Source: Maritimibacter sp. (GTDB lineage: Bacteria; Pseudomonadota; Alphaproteobacteria; Rhodobacterales; Rhodobacteraceae). Taken from it: a DNA stretch of 64,000 nucleotides. This document shows, one piece after another, positions 1-9,140 of the stretch. The DNA is taken from assembly GCA_002701395.1 (NCBI GenBank), contig NZVC01000057.1:62001-126000 (forward strand), in the 5' to 3' direction. The notes under the pieces were generated by a model. It ran no database searches. It was given only the letters and a program-made list of their open reading frames with translations, and was not told the DNA's origin. The first letter of the stretch is position 1. Each line of letters begins with the position of its first letter. A program made the translations under genes and the position numbers.

Positions 1-1
1 G

Positions 2-1513
2 CCCGGCCTGACGGCCCCCGAACCGCGCCACAAGGTTGTTATCGTGGGCGCCGGCCCGATTGGCGTGGCGATGGCGCTGGAACTGGCCAACCACGGCATC
101 CCGTCCGTCGTGCTGGATGACAACAACGTGGTGTCGGTGGGCAGCCGCGCGATCTGCTGGTCCAAGCGCAGCCTCGAAATCCTCGACCGGCTGGGCGTTG
201 GGGAAAAGTCGGTGGAAAAGGGTGTCACATGGAAGGTCGGCCGGACCTTTCACCGCGACGCAGAGGTGTTCAACTTCGACCTGCTGCCCGAAGCGGGTCA
301 CAAGATGCCGGCATTCGTGAACCTTCAGCAATATTATGTCGAAGAGTATCTTGTGCAGGCCGCGCTGGCCAATCCGCTGGTGGATCTTCGGTTCAAGAAC
401 AAGGTGGTGACGGTCCATCAGGACGCCGACGAAGCCCGTGTGGATATCGAGACGCCGGACGGTCTGTATTCGCTGTCGTGCGCGTACCTGATCGCCTGCG
501 ACGGCGCCCGGTCCCCGGTGCGCCACATGATGGGGTTGGAATTCGACGGAGAGCTGTTCGAAGAACGGTTCCTGATCGCCGACATCGAAATGACGGCCGA
601 CACGCCGTCGGAACGCTGGTTCTGGTTCGAACCCACCTTCCATCCCGGCCAGTCCGCTCTGCTGCACAAGCAGCCCGACAACATCTATCGGATCGACCTT
701 CAGCTTGGCTGGGACACCGACCCCGAGGAAGAGAAGACGCCGGAAAAGGTCATCCCCCGGATCGAAAAGGTCGTGGGTCATTCCGATTTCCGGCTGGACT
801 GGGTCAGCGTCTACACCTTCCAGTGCCGCCGGCTTCAAAGCTTCGTCCATGACCGGGTGCTGTTCGTGGGCGATAGCGCGCATGTCGTGTCGCCCTTCGG
901 CGCGCGAGGCGGAAATGGCGGGTTGCAGGACGTCGACAACCTTGGCTGGAAGCTGGCCGCCGTGCTGAACGGACAGGCGGAAACGTCCCTGTTAGAGACT
1001 TATGATGCCGAACGCACCTACGGGTCGGACGAGAACATCCGCAACTCGACCCGGTCCACACGGTTCATGACGCCTGCCGACGGCGCCGAGCGGCTGTTCC
1101 GCGATCAGGTTCTGGCGCTGGCGTCCAAAGCGCCGTTCGCGCGGGGCTGGGTGAACTCTGGCCGGTTGTCGGTGCCCTGCGTGTACCCCGATTGCGGGCC
1201 CGACGCGCCGGGGCTTCCTGCCGTGTCACGCCCGGGCGCGGTGGCGCCGGATGCGCCGCTGGACAACGGCTGGCTGCTAAGCGCACTTGGCGGCAAGGTC
1301 ACGGTGCTGGCGCTTGGCTGCGAGGCACCGGACGTGCCGGGGGCCGAGACGCTATCGGTGCCGCTGACCGACACGATCCGGGCGCGGTATCTTGGGGACG
1401 CCGGACAGGCCGTGTACCTTATTCGGCCCGACCAAGTGGTCGCCGCGCGTTGGAAAACGCCGGATGCAGGCACGATTGCTGCCGCGATAGAGACGATTTG
1501 GAGGGGGAAATGA
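2..1513 (+). CDS. FAD-dependent aromatic-ring-type monooxygenase (5' end outside window)
   Basis: The reading frame is already open at base 2, so the N-terminus lies upstream of the window. The dinucleotide-binding motif GAGPIG (bases 47-64) marks the start of an FAD-binding Rossmann fold. The motif GDSAH near base 870, followed by a GARGGNGGLQD stretch, is the second FAD-binding signature of class A flavoprotein monooxygenases (PF01494; MhpA/PobA-like). Family members use NAD(P)H and O2 to hydroxylate aromatic substrates. The substrate here cannot be read from the sequence. The C-terminal ~150 residues resemble the thioredoxin-like tail found in the MhpA group. The stop codon overlaps the start of the DUF2783 gene (ATGA), so the two are probably translated together. 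The family is certain; the substrate is unknown. Confidence 0.88.
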   Translation, partial: PGLTAPEPRHKVVIVGAGPIGVAMALELANHGIPSVVLDDNNVVSVGSRAICWSKRSLEILDRLGVGEKSVEKGVTWKVGRTFHRDAEVFNFDLLPEAGHKMPAFVNLQQYYVEEYLVQAALANPLVDLRFKNKVVTVHQDADEARVDIETPDGLYSLSCAYLIACDGARSPVRHMMGLEFDGELFEERFLIADIEMTADTPSERWFWFEPTFHPGQSALLHKQPDNIYRIDLQLGWDTDPEEEKTPEKVIPRIEKVVGHSDFRLDWVSVYTFQCRRLQSFVHDRVLFVGDSAHVVSPFGARGGNGGLQDVDNLGWKLAAVLNGQAETSLLETYDAERTYGSDENIRNSTRSTRFMTPADGAERLFRDQVLALASKAPFARGWVNSGRLSVPCVYPDCGPDAPGLPAVSRPGAVAPDAPLDNGWLLSALGGKVTVLALGCEAPDVPGAETLSVPLTDTIRARYLGDAGQAVYLIRPDQVVAARWKTPDAGTIAAAIETIWRGK

Positions 1514-1698
1514 CAGCCTTGATTGACACGCCGAACCTGGCGGATCACGACGGGTTCTACGAAGAGCTTCTGGCGGCGCACAAGGGTCTGGTCGAGGCGG
1601 ACAGCCACGCGCTGAACGCGCAGTTGGTGCTGATCCTTGCCAATCATATCGGTGACCGGCGGGTTCTAAGCGAGGCGATTGCGCTGGCAAAGCGCTAG
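1510..1698 (+). CDS. DUF2783 family small protein
   Basis: A 62-residue acidic protein that starts within the stop codon of the monooxygenase (ATGA overlap). The N-terminal pattern of a PN-AD-DGFYE-type stretch followed by an LILANHIGDR core matches my memory of DUF2783 (PF10932). That family is known mainly as a small neighbour of FAD monooxygenases in proteobacteria. There are no Cys residues, signal peptide or membrane segment, so it is probably a cytosolic helical accessory subunit or regulator of the upstream enzyme. That role is inferred from position only. It is followed by a strong hairpin terminator. Confidence 0.8.
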   Translation: MTALIDTPNLADHDGFYEELLAAHKGLVEADSHALNAQLVLILANHIGDRRVLSEAIALAKR

Positions 1699-1726
1699 GA
1701 GACTTCGCGCGCCTTACAAAATGAAA

Positions 1727-1760
1727 GGGCCCGGCGCTTTCGCACCGGGCCCGTTTCGTT
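1727..1760. terminator. Bidirectional rho-independent terminator
   Basis: A perfect 8-bp stem (GGGCCCGG at 1727-1734 with CCGGGCCC at 1745-1752) has a 10-nt loop. It has T-rich flanks on both strands, GTTTCGTTT rightward and TTTCATTTT leftward. It sits between the convergent DUF2783 gene and the binding-protein gene and can serve both. Confidence 0.8.
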
Positions 1761-1777
1761 TCGGGGTCAGGCCGCTA

Positions 1778-3322
1778 TCAGGCCATCCACCAGCGTTCCG
1801 CAACACGGCCGTTGTCGACCTTGTAGACGTTGCCGATGGTGCCCGAGTTGGCGATCTTCGACGACTTGGCGCCCACGAAGTTGGCGAACATCGGGATCAT
1901 TGCGCCGCCCTCGTCGTGCACGATCTGCTGCATCTCGTGGTAGATGTCGCGGCGCTTGTCGCTGTCGAACTCGACACGGCCCATCACCAGCAGTTCCATG
2001 AACCGCTCGTTTTCGAAGTGGGTGTCGTTCCACGGCACACCGGTCGCGTAGGCGGACGAGAACATCAGGTCCTCGGTCGCGCGACCGGCCCAATAGCAGG
2101 CGCTCCACGGCTTCTTCAGCCAGACGTTAGACCAGTAGCCGTCCGCCGGTTCCTGCACGAGGTTGATGTTGATGCCCGCGGCCTGCGCCGACGCTTGCAT
2201 CAGCTGGGCGGCGTCGGTCGCGCCGGTGAAGGCGGCGTTCGACACGCTCAGATCCACGGAAAGCCCGTCAAGGCCAGCTTCCTTGAGGTAGAACTTGGCC
2301 TTGTCCGGATCGTAGGAGTGCTGCTCCATATCGGCGAAATAGTACTGGTTCGCCGGACCGATCGGGCTGTCGTTGCCGACGCTACCGTGACCAAGAAGGA
2401 TCTTGTCGACCATTTCCTGACGGTTGACGATGTGCTTCAGCGCCATGCGGACGTTGTTATCGTCGAACGGGGCGACGTCGGTCAGCATCGGGAAGGTGAA
2501 CTGCTGGTTACCCGTGACCTCGAAGATGTCGGTCATCGGGTTCGCTTCAAGCAGCGTTTCCGTCTTGAAGTCGATGTCGGTGATCACGTCGACCTGACCG
2601 GTCAGCAGGGCGTTCATCCGTGCCGTGATGTCGTTGATCGCGATGATCTCGACCGAGTCGAACCAGCCTTCCTTGCCGTCCTTGTAGTGGCTGTCGACGC
2701 GGGTGCCGACAAAGCGCACGCCCGGATCGAAGCTTTCCACTTGGTACAGACCGGTGCCGATGCCCTTCGAGATGGCCTCGTCGATCTGGCCCGCCGGGTA
2801 GATCAGCAGGTGATAGTCGGCCAGCAGGTACGGGAAGTCGGCGTTGCCGTCCGACAGGATGAACTGCACCTGATGGTCGGTGACCTTCTTCATCTCGGCG
2901 ATGGCTTCGACGATCGGCTTGGCGGCCGATTTCACGCCTTCGCCAAGGTGCATCTGCAGCGATTCGATCACGTCGTCCGCGCCGAAGGGCTTGCCGTTGT
3001 GGAAGGTCACGCCCTGACGCAGGTTGAAGGTCCAGGTCTTCGCATCGGACGAGGTTTCCCAGCTTTCAGCCAGTTCGCCCTCAAGCGAGCCATCCGCGGC
3101 GACCACGGTCAGCGAGTCGAACACGGCGCCCTGTGCGGCCGAGATCATGAAGATGTCGGAATGCGTGCGGCTGTCCCAGCTGTCCGAGGTGTTGGCCCCG
3201 TTCAGGCCCATCCGCAGGCGTCCGCCCCGGCTGGCCTGTGCCTTCAGCGGCAGGCCCGTCGCGGCGAGGACACCGGCAGCAGCACCAGTCCGCAGAAGTC
3301 CGCGTCTCGTGAAACGTGTCAT
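1778..3322 (-). CDS. ABC transporter periplasmic substrate-binding protein, peptide/oligopeptide (SBP_bac_5) family
   Basis: A 514-residue extracytoplasmic solute receptor. The N-terminus (MTRFTRRGLL, then a hydrophobic stretch ending LPLKAQA) is a twin-arginine signal, with probable cleavage near residue 30. The pattern of a LAESWE-type segment, WTF-LR-GV-FH-G-PF-A-DV and later R-AL-HIVNR is typical of DppA/OppA-type proteins (PF00496). It is the last gene of a leftward set B-C-DF-A, 72 nt after the ATPase. That gap contains a short palindrome. The ligand could be a di- or oligopeptide, but the same family also carries opines, sugars and nickel. The neighbouring prolyl aminopeptidase slightly favours peptides. 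Confidence 0.88.
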   Translation of the reverse strand: MTRFTRRGLLRTGAAAGVLAATGLPLKAQASRGGRLRMGLNGANTSDSWDSRTHSDIFMISAAQGAVFDSLTVVAADGSLEGELAESWETSSDAKTWTFNLRQGVTFHNGKPFGADDVIESLQMHLGEGVKSAAKPIVEAIAEMKKVTDHQVQFILSDGNADFPYLLADYHLLIYPAGQIDEAISKGIGTGLYQVESFDPGVRFVGTRVDSHYKDGKEGWFDSVEIIAINDITARMNALLTGQVDVITDIDFKTETLLEANPMTDIFEVTGNQQFTFPMLTDVAPFDDNNVRMALKHIVNRQEMVDKILLGHGSVGNDSPIGPANQYYFADMEQHSYDPDKAKFYLKEAGLDGLSVDLSVSNAAFTGATDAAQLMQASAQAAGININLVQEPADGYWSNVWLKKPWSACYWAGRATEDLMFSSAYATGVPWNDTHFENERFMELLVMGRVEFDSDKRRDIYHEMQQIVHDEGGAMIPMFANFVGAKSSKIANSGTIGNVYKVDNGRVAERWWMA

Positions 3323-3359
3323 GTTGAAACTCCCTCTCTGTTTTTGCCTCGCGCCGCAT

Positions 3360-3375
3360 GGCCGATTGATCGGCC
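3360..3375. repeat. Intercistronic palindrome between importer ATPase and binding-protein genes
   Basis: GGCCGAT-TG-ATCGGCC is a perfect 7-bp inverted repeat with a 2-nt centre in the 72-nt gap between the ATPase stop and the binding-protein start. It could be an mRNA-stabilising hairpin that raises binding-protein expression, or a protein-binding operator. No T-run follows it on the transcribed strand, so it is not an ordinary terminator. Confidence 0.45.
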
Positions 3376-3394
3376 CCTTAGTGGCGCGACTTTG

Positions 3395-5050
3395 TTACAT
3401 CTTGTCGACAGCCGCATCGCCGATGTTCTCGACGCCGCGCTCTGCCAGCAGGTTCGTCAGCCAATCCGGGTCCATCTCGGGCACCGAGCTTAGCAGCAGA
3501 TCGGTGTAGGGATGGTGCGGCGGCTTGAACATGTCGTCCTTGGGTCCGTGTTCTACCACGTAGCCGTCCTTCATCACCACCACTTCGTCCGCGATACCTT
3601 TCACGGTGGCGAGATCGTGGGTGATGAACATGTAGCTTAGTCCCAGTTCATCCTGCAGCCGCGCCAGCAGTTTCAGGATGCCTTCCGCGACCAACTGGTC
3701 CAGCGCGCTGGTGACCTCGTCGCAGATGATAAACTCTGGTTCCGCCGCCAGCGCGCGGGCGATGCCGATACGCTGTTTCTGGCCACCCGACAGTTCGGAC
3801 GGCAGGCGGTGGATGTACTGATCGGGCTCTAGCTCGATCTCGTTCAGCAGTTCGCGCACGCGCTCGCGCTTCTTGCGGCCCTTGAGACCCATGTAGAACT
3901 CGACCGGGCGGCCGATGATCTCGCCGATAGGCTTGCGCGGGTTCAGCGCGGTATCCGCCATCTGGTAGATCATCTGCGCCTGACGCAGCTGGTTGCGGTC
4001 GCGCTTGCGATAATCGGCGGGCAGCGGTTCACCCCGGTATTCGATCACGCCGTCGGTCTGCGGCAGCAGGCCCGTGATCACCCGCGCGGTCGTCGACTTG
4101 CCGGACCCGGATTCCCCCACAACGGCCACCGTGCGGCCCGCGTGGATGTCGAAGCTGACGTCGTGCAGGACCGGCATCTTGCCATAGGCGGCGGTGATGT
4201 TCTGCACCGAGATCACAGGGGTCGCGTCCACCGCCGGCGCCGGCTTGGCGGGGCGCTGAAAGCTGCGCACGGCCCACAGGCTTTTGGTGTAATCCTCTTT
4301 CGGCGAACTGAGCATCTCGCGCGTTTCGGCTGTCTCGACCTCGTCGCCCTTCAGCAGAACCTTGATGCGATCCGCCATCTGCGCCACGACCGCAAGATCG
4401 TGGGTAATGTAGATCGCCGCGGTGTCGAACTGTTCCACGATGTCGCGGATCGAGGCCAGAACCTCGATCTGGGTGGTAACGTCCAGCGCGGTCGTCGGCT
4501 CGTCGAAGATGATCAGGTCGGGACGGCAGGACATCGCCATCGCCGTCATCGCGCGCTGCAACTGTCCGCCGGACACCTGGTGCGGGTAACGGAACCCGAT
4601 CTCGTCCGGGTTCGGCAGGCGCAGGCGGCGGTACAGCTCGATCCCGTCGGCGGTCGCCTCGGCCTTGGAGGATACGTTGTGCTGCACCGGCGCTTCGGTG
4701 TGCTGGTCGATCAGCTTGTGCGCCGGGTTGAAGCTGGCGGCGGCGGACTGCGCGACATAGGCGATGCGCTTGCCCAGAAGCGCGCGCTTCTTCGCGGCAG
4801 AGGCGGTGGTCAGCTCGACGCCGTCGAATTTGACCGAGCCCTTCGAAATACGCACGCCGTCGCGGGTATAGCCCATGCTGGCAAGACCCAGCGTCGACTT
4901 GCCCGCGCCGGATTCACCGATCAGGCCCAGAACCTCGCCCTTGCGCAGGGTCAGGTCCACGCCGTTGATGATCGGGTTCCACTCTTCGTCCGAGCGGCCC
5001 TCGATCCACAGGTCGCGGATCTCGACAAGGGTGTCTCTGGAGTCGTTCAT
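3395..5050 (-). CDS. ABC transporter, fused double ATP-binding protein (DppD-DppF/YejF type)
   Basis: A 551-residue cytoplasmic ATPase made of two complete nucleotide-binding domains. The first has Walker A GESGAGKST (about residues 45-53), signature VSGGQ and Walker B LIIFDEPTTALD. The second has Walker A GESGSGKST (about 313-321), signature LSGGQKQR and Walker B FIICDEVTSALD. In many importers these are two proteins; here one polypeptide supplies both ATPase sites to the two permeases. The C-terminal oligopeptide/dipeptide-transporter tail follows the second domain (HP-PHHPYTDLLL type). Its ATG overlaps the upstream permease stop by 4 nt, which indicates translational coupling. Both ATPase sites appear catalytically intact. 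Confidence 0.92.
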   Translation of the reverse strand: MNDSRDTLVEIRDLWIEGRSDEEWNPIINGVDLTLRKGEVLGLIGESGAGKSTLGLASMGYTRDGVRISKGSVKFDGVELTTASAAKKRALLGKRIAYVAQSAAASFNPAHKLIDQHTEAPVQHNVSSKAEATADGIELYRRLRLPNPDEIGFRYPHQVSGGQLQRAMTAMAMSCRPDLIIFDEPTTALDVTTQIEVLASIRDIVEQFDTAAIYITHDLAVVAQMADRIKVLLKGDEVETAETREMLSSPKEDYTKSLWAVRSFQRPAKPAPAVDATPVISVQNITAAYGKMPVLHDVSFDIHAGRTVAVVGESGSGKSTTARVITGLLPQTDGVIEYRGEPLPADYRKRDRNQLRQAQMIYQMADTALNPRKPIGEIIGRPVEFYMGLKGRKKRERVRELLNEIELEPDQYIHRLPSELSGGQKQRIGIARALAAEPEFIICDEVTSALDQLVAEGILKLLARLQDELGLSYMFITHDLATVKGIADEVVVMKDGYVVEHGPKDDMFKPPHHPYTDLLLSSVPEMDPDWLTNLLAERGVENIGDAAVDKM

Positions 5051-6231
5051 TCCTTCAGCCCCGACGATCTTTGCAGCATCCAGTCGACAACGAAGTTCAC
5101 CGCCACGGTCAGCAGGGCGATCGCACTCGCCGCCATAAGCGGCAGGGCGGCGGCCAACGGCGAGAAGGCGGCAAAGTTGATGAACTGCGCAAGGTCACGC
5201 ACCATCGTGCCCCAGTCGGCCAGCGGCGGCTGGATGCCCACGCCAAGGAACGACAGGGACGCGATCGTCAGGAACACGAAGCAGAACCGCAGCCCGAATT
5301 CGGCCAGCAGCGGCGCATAGGCGTTGGGCAGGATCTCGCGGAAGATCAGGTATCCTAGACCCTCGCCGCGCAGCTTCGCCGCCTCGATATAGTCCATGAC
5401 AACGATGTTGATGCCCACCGCGCGGGCCAGACGGAACACGCGGGTGGAATCGATGACCGCGATGATGATGATCATGTAGAAGGTCAGCTGCCAGCTTTGC
5501 GTCCCGGCCCACGCGCTGGCGATGGTCATCAGCAGCAGGGCGAAGATCAGCGACGGAATGGCCATCAGCACGTCGACGGCCCGCGACACAAGCTGGTCCA
5601 GCCAGCCGCCCAGCGTCGCGGCAAGAAAGCCCAGCGTCCCGCCAAGCAGGAACGCAAGACACGTCGTCGCGAAGGCGATGCCGACCGTGTTTTGCGCGCC
5701 GTAGATCAGGCGGGACAGCAGGTCGCGCCCGATCTGGTCGGTGCCCAGCGGATGCGCCGGGTCTGTGCCGGGAAGCGCGTTCGCGGCGGCGAAGACCTGT
5801 TCCTGTCCGTAGGGCGCGATGAACTGCGCGAAGATCGCAAGAATGGCGTAGACGATGATCGTCAGGATGCCGAAGCTAGCCGTCAGGGGCATGGACCGGA
5901 ACAGCTTGCGCGTGCCCGAGGTCCCGACAAGGCGCCCCGCCGCGCGGAACAGCCACGCCACGATGGCGGCGACGATCAGGAACTCGACCGCGAAGACGAA
6001 GAAGAAGTACGGGGCGGCCGCGGTCTCGTCCATGATGAACCGCGCCATGACGAAGGTGTAGACCGCCCACGCCAGAAGGGCGGCACCCAGCACGAAGCCG
6101 AAGGCCACGCCATAGCTCATATCCCTGAAATAGGGACGGTTATTGGTCACGGCCTGCCCGGCAAGGCGGAACACGAACGCACCCGCAGCGATCGCGACCA
6201 GCGCGACGACAATCCAGATCCAGACGCTCAT
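5047..6231 (-). CDS. ABC transporter permease, DppC-like
   Basis: A 394-residue inner-membrane permease. It has an unusually long N-terminal region with about three extra hydrophobic segments (residues ~5-105) before the classical binding-protein-dependent permease domain. That domain ends with an EAA loop (YIEAAKLRGEGLGY) that contacts the ATPase. The segment PYGQEQVF followed by HPLGTDQIGRDLLSRLIYG is typical of the C-subunit of peptide importers. Its ends overlap those of both neighbours by 4 nt. The extended N-terminus recalls a subgroup of microcin C/peptide importers (YejE-like), which fits the fused YejF-like ATPase. Confidence 0.9.
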   Translation of the reverse strand: MSVWIWIVVALVAIAAGAFVFRLAGQAVTNNRPYFRDMSYGVAFGFVLGAALLAWAVYTFVMARFIMDETAAAPYFFFVFAVEFLIVAAIVAWLFRAAGRLVGTSGTRKLFRSMPLTASFGILTIIVYAILAIFAQFIAPYGQEQVFAAANALPGTDPAHPLGTDQIGRDLLSRLIYGAQNTVGIAFATTCLAFLLGGTLGFLAATLGGWLDQLVSRAVDVLMAIPSLIFALLLMTIASAWAGTQSWQLTFYMIIIIAVIDSTRVFRLARAVGINIVVMDYIEAAKLRGEGLGYLIFREILPNAYAPLLAEFGLRFCFVFLTIASLSFLGVGIQPPLADWGTMVRDLAQFINFAAFSPLAAALPLMAASAIALLTVAVNFVVDWMLQRSSGLKE

Positions 6232-7232
6232 TTCGGATGCCTCAAGCGCGGGTTCGAGATGATCGAGAGCACATCCGCCAACAGGTTAAGAAGGATGTAG
6301 GCCCCCGCGAAGATCAGGCAGCACGCCTGCACCACCGGAATGTCACGGATCTTCACGCTGTCCACGAACAGCTGGCCGATGCCCGGGTAGACGAAGACGA
6401 CCTCGACCACGACGACGCCGGTGATCAGGTACGCAAGGTTCAGGGCGATCACGTTGATGATTGGCGCCAGCGCATTCGGAAGCGCGTGCTTCACAATCAC
6501 CCGCATCGGCGACAGACCTTTCAGCCGCGCCATCTCGATATAGGGCGACGCAAGCAGGTTGATGATCGCCGCGCGCGTCATCCGCATCATCTGCGCGGTC
6601 ACCATCAGGGTCAGCGTCAGCGCGGGCAGCAGCGTCCGCGTCAGCCGCTCGCTGAACGCCATGTCGGCATAGATGTTCGACAGCGACGGCAGGACCGGGT
6701 TCAGCACCGCAAGGAACAGGATCAGCACGTAGGCCAGGAAGAACTCGGGGCTGGACACCGCGCTGAGCGCGCCGACGTTCGCGACCTTGTCGAAGGCCGA
6801 GTTGCGGAACAGCGCCGCAAGGATACCCAGTGTCAAAGACAGCGGCACCGCAATCACCGCGGTCACGCAGGCAAGAAACATGGTGTTCTGGAACCGGGGC
6901 GCGATCTGCTGAAGAACCGTCACCGGCCCGGACCCGCTTTCGGCGCTGGTGCCGACGAAGCTGGCGAAGTTGGCCTGCGCGAAGCTGATGCCGAGATTGC
7001 CGGTCACCATGTCGCCAAGCCATGTGAAGTATCGGGTGATGGCGGGCTGATCGAGACCAAGGTCCCTTCGGATGGCTTCGACCGCCTCGGGGGTGGCCGA
7101 TTGGCCAAGGATAGCCTGGGCAAAGTCACCGGGCAGGGAATTGACCGCGACGAAGATCACGATCGAGACCACCAGAAGCGTAAGCAGACCCAGAAACAGC
7201 CGTTGAATTACAATCTTCAGAACGGGGTGCAA
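6228..7232 (-). CDS. ABC transporter permease, DppB-like
   Basis: A 334-residue inner-membrane permease. I start it at a TTG codon (7230-7232), because translation from there gives the usual short N-terminus (MHPVLKIVIQRLFLG) before the first membrane segment. AGGG and AAGGA stretches lie 4 and 11 nt upstream. The frame stays open further upstream, but that part would overlap the prolyl aminopeptidase gene and does not resemble the family. The EAA loop is YIEMARLKGLSPMRV, and the C-terminus carries the usual YPGIGQLF-VDS signature. It is the first gene of the importer set and overlaps the C permease by 4 nt. Confidence 0.87.
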   Translation of the reverse strand: MHPVLKIVIQRLFLGLLTLLVVSIVIFVAVNSLPGDFAQAILGQSATPEAVEAIRRDLGLDQPAITRYFTWLGDMVTGNLGISFAQANFASFVGTSAESGSGPVTVLQQIAPRFQNTMFLACVTAVIAVPLSLTLGILAALFRNSAFDKVANVGALSAVSSPEFFLAYVLILFLAVLNPVLPSLSNIYADMAFSERLTRTLLPALTLTLMVTAQMMRMTRAAIINLLASPYIEMARLKGLSPMRVIVKHALPNALAPIINVIALNLAYLITGVVVVEVVFVYPGIGQLFVDSVKIRDIPVVQACCLIFAGAYILLNLLADVLSIISNPRLRHPK

Positions 7233-7280
7233 AACGCCCTGTGTCCTTATTCTGTTTTTGTTGACTGGCAGGTTAACAAA

Positions 7281-7302
7281 AAGGGGGCTTATGTAAACCC
7301 TT
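7281..7302 (-). terminator. Weak terminator-like hairpin after prolyl aminopeptidase gene
   Basis: Read leftward, AAGGG pairs with CCCTT around a 12-nt loop and the strand continues TTTG. The stem is only 5 bp. If functional, it separates the aminopeptidase transcript from the importer. The rest of the 85-nt gap shows no clear promoter. Confidence 0.35.
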
Positions 7303-7317
7303 GCGTTACCGCGAACA

Positions 7318-8313
7318 TCAGGCCGCGGTTTCGCGGATACCGGGATCGCGCCGCAGGCGGTCCATGATCGACACAAGCTCGGCACTGATGCCCGGTTCGG
7401 ACAGCGCGTGGCCCGCGTGACCGATCATCCGGATCTCGGACCCCGGCCACGCCTTGTGCAGCGCATAGGCAGAGTACGGCGGACAGATCATGTCGTACCG
7501 ACCCTGCACGATGAATCCCGGAATACCGTCAAGCCGACCCACGTTGTTCAGGATCTGGCCATCCTGTTCAAGGAAGCCCGCGTTGGTGAAATAGTGGTTT
7601 TCCAGCCGGGCGAAGGCGCGGGCGTAATCCGCGGGGCTGTCGCCGCCCATACCGCCGCTGTCGATCGACGCCAGCGCGTTTTCCCACGATGTCCACGTCC
7701 GCGCGAACCGGGTTTCTTCGGCAAGGTCGCCGCCGAACAGACGCCGGTGATACGCCGCGATCAGGTCGTCACGCTCTTCCGGCGGCACAAGGCCCGCGAA
7801 CCTGTCCCACAGTTCGGGGAAGAACTTGCCGGCGCCGCCGCCGTAGAACCATGACAGTTCGGCTTGGGTCATCAGGAAGACCCCGCGCAGCACCAGCGCG
7901 CTGGCGCGTTCGGGATGGGTTTCCGAATAGATCAGCGACAGCGTCGCGCCCCACGAGCCGCCGAAGACGATCCAGCGTTCGATGCCCAGCGCCTCGCGGA
8001 TCGCTTCGATGTCGCGGACAAGGTGCCATGTCGTGTTATCCTCGACCGAGGCATGGGGCCGCGACCGGCCACAGCCGCGCTGGTCGAACAGGATCACACG
8101 ATAGGTTTCGGGATCGAAGTAGCGCCGCATCGCCGGGCTGCACCCGCCGCCGGGCCCGCCGTGCAGCACGATCACCGGAACGCCGGACGGGTTGCCGCAC
8201 TGTTCCACGTAGATCTTGTGCCCCTCACCGACTTCCATCATGCGCTGATCGAAGGGATCGAGGGGCGGGTACAAATGTTGGTTACCCTTTCGCTGGGTCG
8301 CGACCTTGTCCAT
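7318..8313 (-). CDS. pip: Prolyl aminopeptidase (proline iminopeptidase)
   Basis: A 331-residue cytosolic alpha/beta hydrolase of peptidase family S33, which releases N-terminal proline from peptides. The oxyanion-hole motif HGGPGGG is at residues 51-57. The nucleophile is Ser120 in GGSWGATL, with acid and base expected in the FIVQGRYDMICPP and IGHAGHALSE regions. The start is the ATG at 8313, because AGGAGA lies 4-5 nt upstream; a longer frame exists but lacks a ribosome site. It lies upstream of a peptide-type importer on the same strand, so the two may act together in peptide use (inference). Confidence 0.93.
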   Translation of the reverse strand: MDKVATQRKGNQHLYPPLDPFDQRMMEVGEGHKIYVEQCGNPSGVPVIVLHGGPGGGCSPAMRRYFDPETYRVILFDQRGCGRSRPHASVEDNTTWHLVRDIEAIREALGIERWIVFGGSWGATLSLIYSETHPERASALVLRGVFLMTQAELSWFYGGGAGKFFPELWDRFAGLVPPEERDDLIAAYHRRLFGGDLAEETRFARTWTSWENALASIDSGGMGGDSPADYARAFARLENHYFTNAGFLEQDGQILNNVGRLDGIPGFIVQGRYDMICPPYSAYALHKAWPGSEIRMIGHAGHALSEPGISAELVSIMDRLRRDPGIRETAA

Positions 8314-8381
8314 ACGTCTCCTATATAGTTTGGAAAACGGCCCTGCCATAAGGCAATTTCGTGAAATCCGAGGTTAAGACC

Positions 8382-9134
8382 ATGAGTACCGCAACGTCGA
8401 CAGTCGATCCGAGCGAAGTCGCCAAGTTCGAGGCGATGGCCGCCGAGTGGTGGGACACGCAGGGCAAGTTCAAGCCGCTGCACATGATGAACCCCTGTCG
8501 ACTGGGATATATCACCTCGCAGATCGCGGCCGAATTCGGCCGGGACCTGTCCGCGAAGGCCCCGTTCGAGGGGCTGCGCATCCTTGATATCGGCTGCGGC
8601 GGCGGGCTGCTGTCGGAACCGATGGCGCGGCTGGGCGCGGATGTGGTCGGCGCGGACGCCGCCGAACGCAACATCCCCGTCGCCCGCATTCACGCGGAAC
8701 AGTCGGGGCTGGATATCGACTATCGCCACACCACCGCCGAAGCTCTGGCCGACGCCGGAGAGCAGTTCGACGCCGTGCTGAATATGGAAGTGGTGGAACA
8801 TGTCGCCGACCCGCTGTCCTATCTGACGGCGTGCCGCACGCTGCTAAAGCCTGGCGGGCTGATGGTCTGTTCGACGATCAACCGGAACCCGAAAAGCTAT
8901 ATGATGGCGATCATCGGGGCGGAACACATCATGCGCTGGCTGCCGAAGGGCACCCATGATTGGAGCAAGTTCATCACCCCGGACGAGCTGTTCGACCTGC
9001 TGCGCGGTGCCGGGTTGGACCCGGTCGATCGCAAAGGGTTCGTGTTCAACCCGCTGGGCTGGTCTTGGTCGATCTCGGACAAGGACCTGTCGGTGAACTA
9101 CGTCACCGCCAGCGTCAAACCCGCCGGGGACTAA
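8382..9134 (+). CDS. ubiG: Ubiquinone biosynthesis O-methyltransferase UbiG
   Basis: A 250-residue SAM-dependent methyltransferase that performs both O-methylation steps of ubiquinone synthesis. Motif I is [14 protein letters not shown], followed by the acidic motif [10 protein letters not shown]. The N-terminal [11 protein letters not shown] stretch and the [12 protein letters not shown] region are typical UbiG features. The start is the ATG at 8382, with GAGG 8 nt upstream. It is transcribed divergently from pip across a 68-nt gap that must hold both promoters. Confidence 0.95.
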   Translation: MSTATSTVDPSEVAKFEAMAAEWWDTQGKFKPLHMMNPCRLGYITSQIAAEFGRDLSAKAPFEGLRILDIGCGGGLLSEPMARLGADVVGADAAERNIPVARIHAEQSGLDIDYRHTTAEALADAGEQFDAVLNMEVVEHVADPLSYLTACRTLLKPGGLMVCSTINRNPKSYMMAIIGAEHIMRWLPKGTHDWSKFITPDELFDLLRGAGLDPVDRKGFVFNPLGWSWSISDKDLSVNYVTASVKPAGD

Positions 9135-9140
9135 AGCGCC

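Noticed and set aside
7233-7385. Longer N-terminus for the DppB-like permease
   Set aside because: It overlaps the end of pip, adds a non-family sequence and would bury the first membrane helix. The TTG at 7232 fits better.
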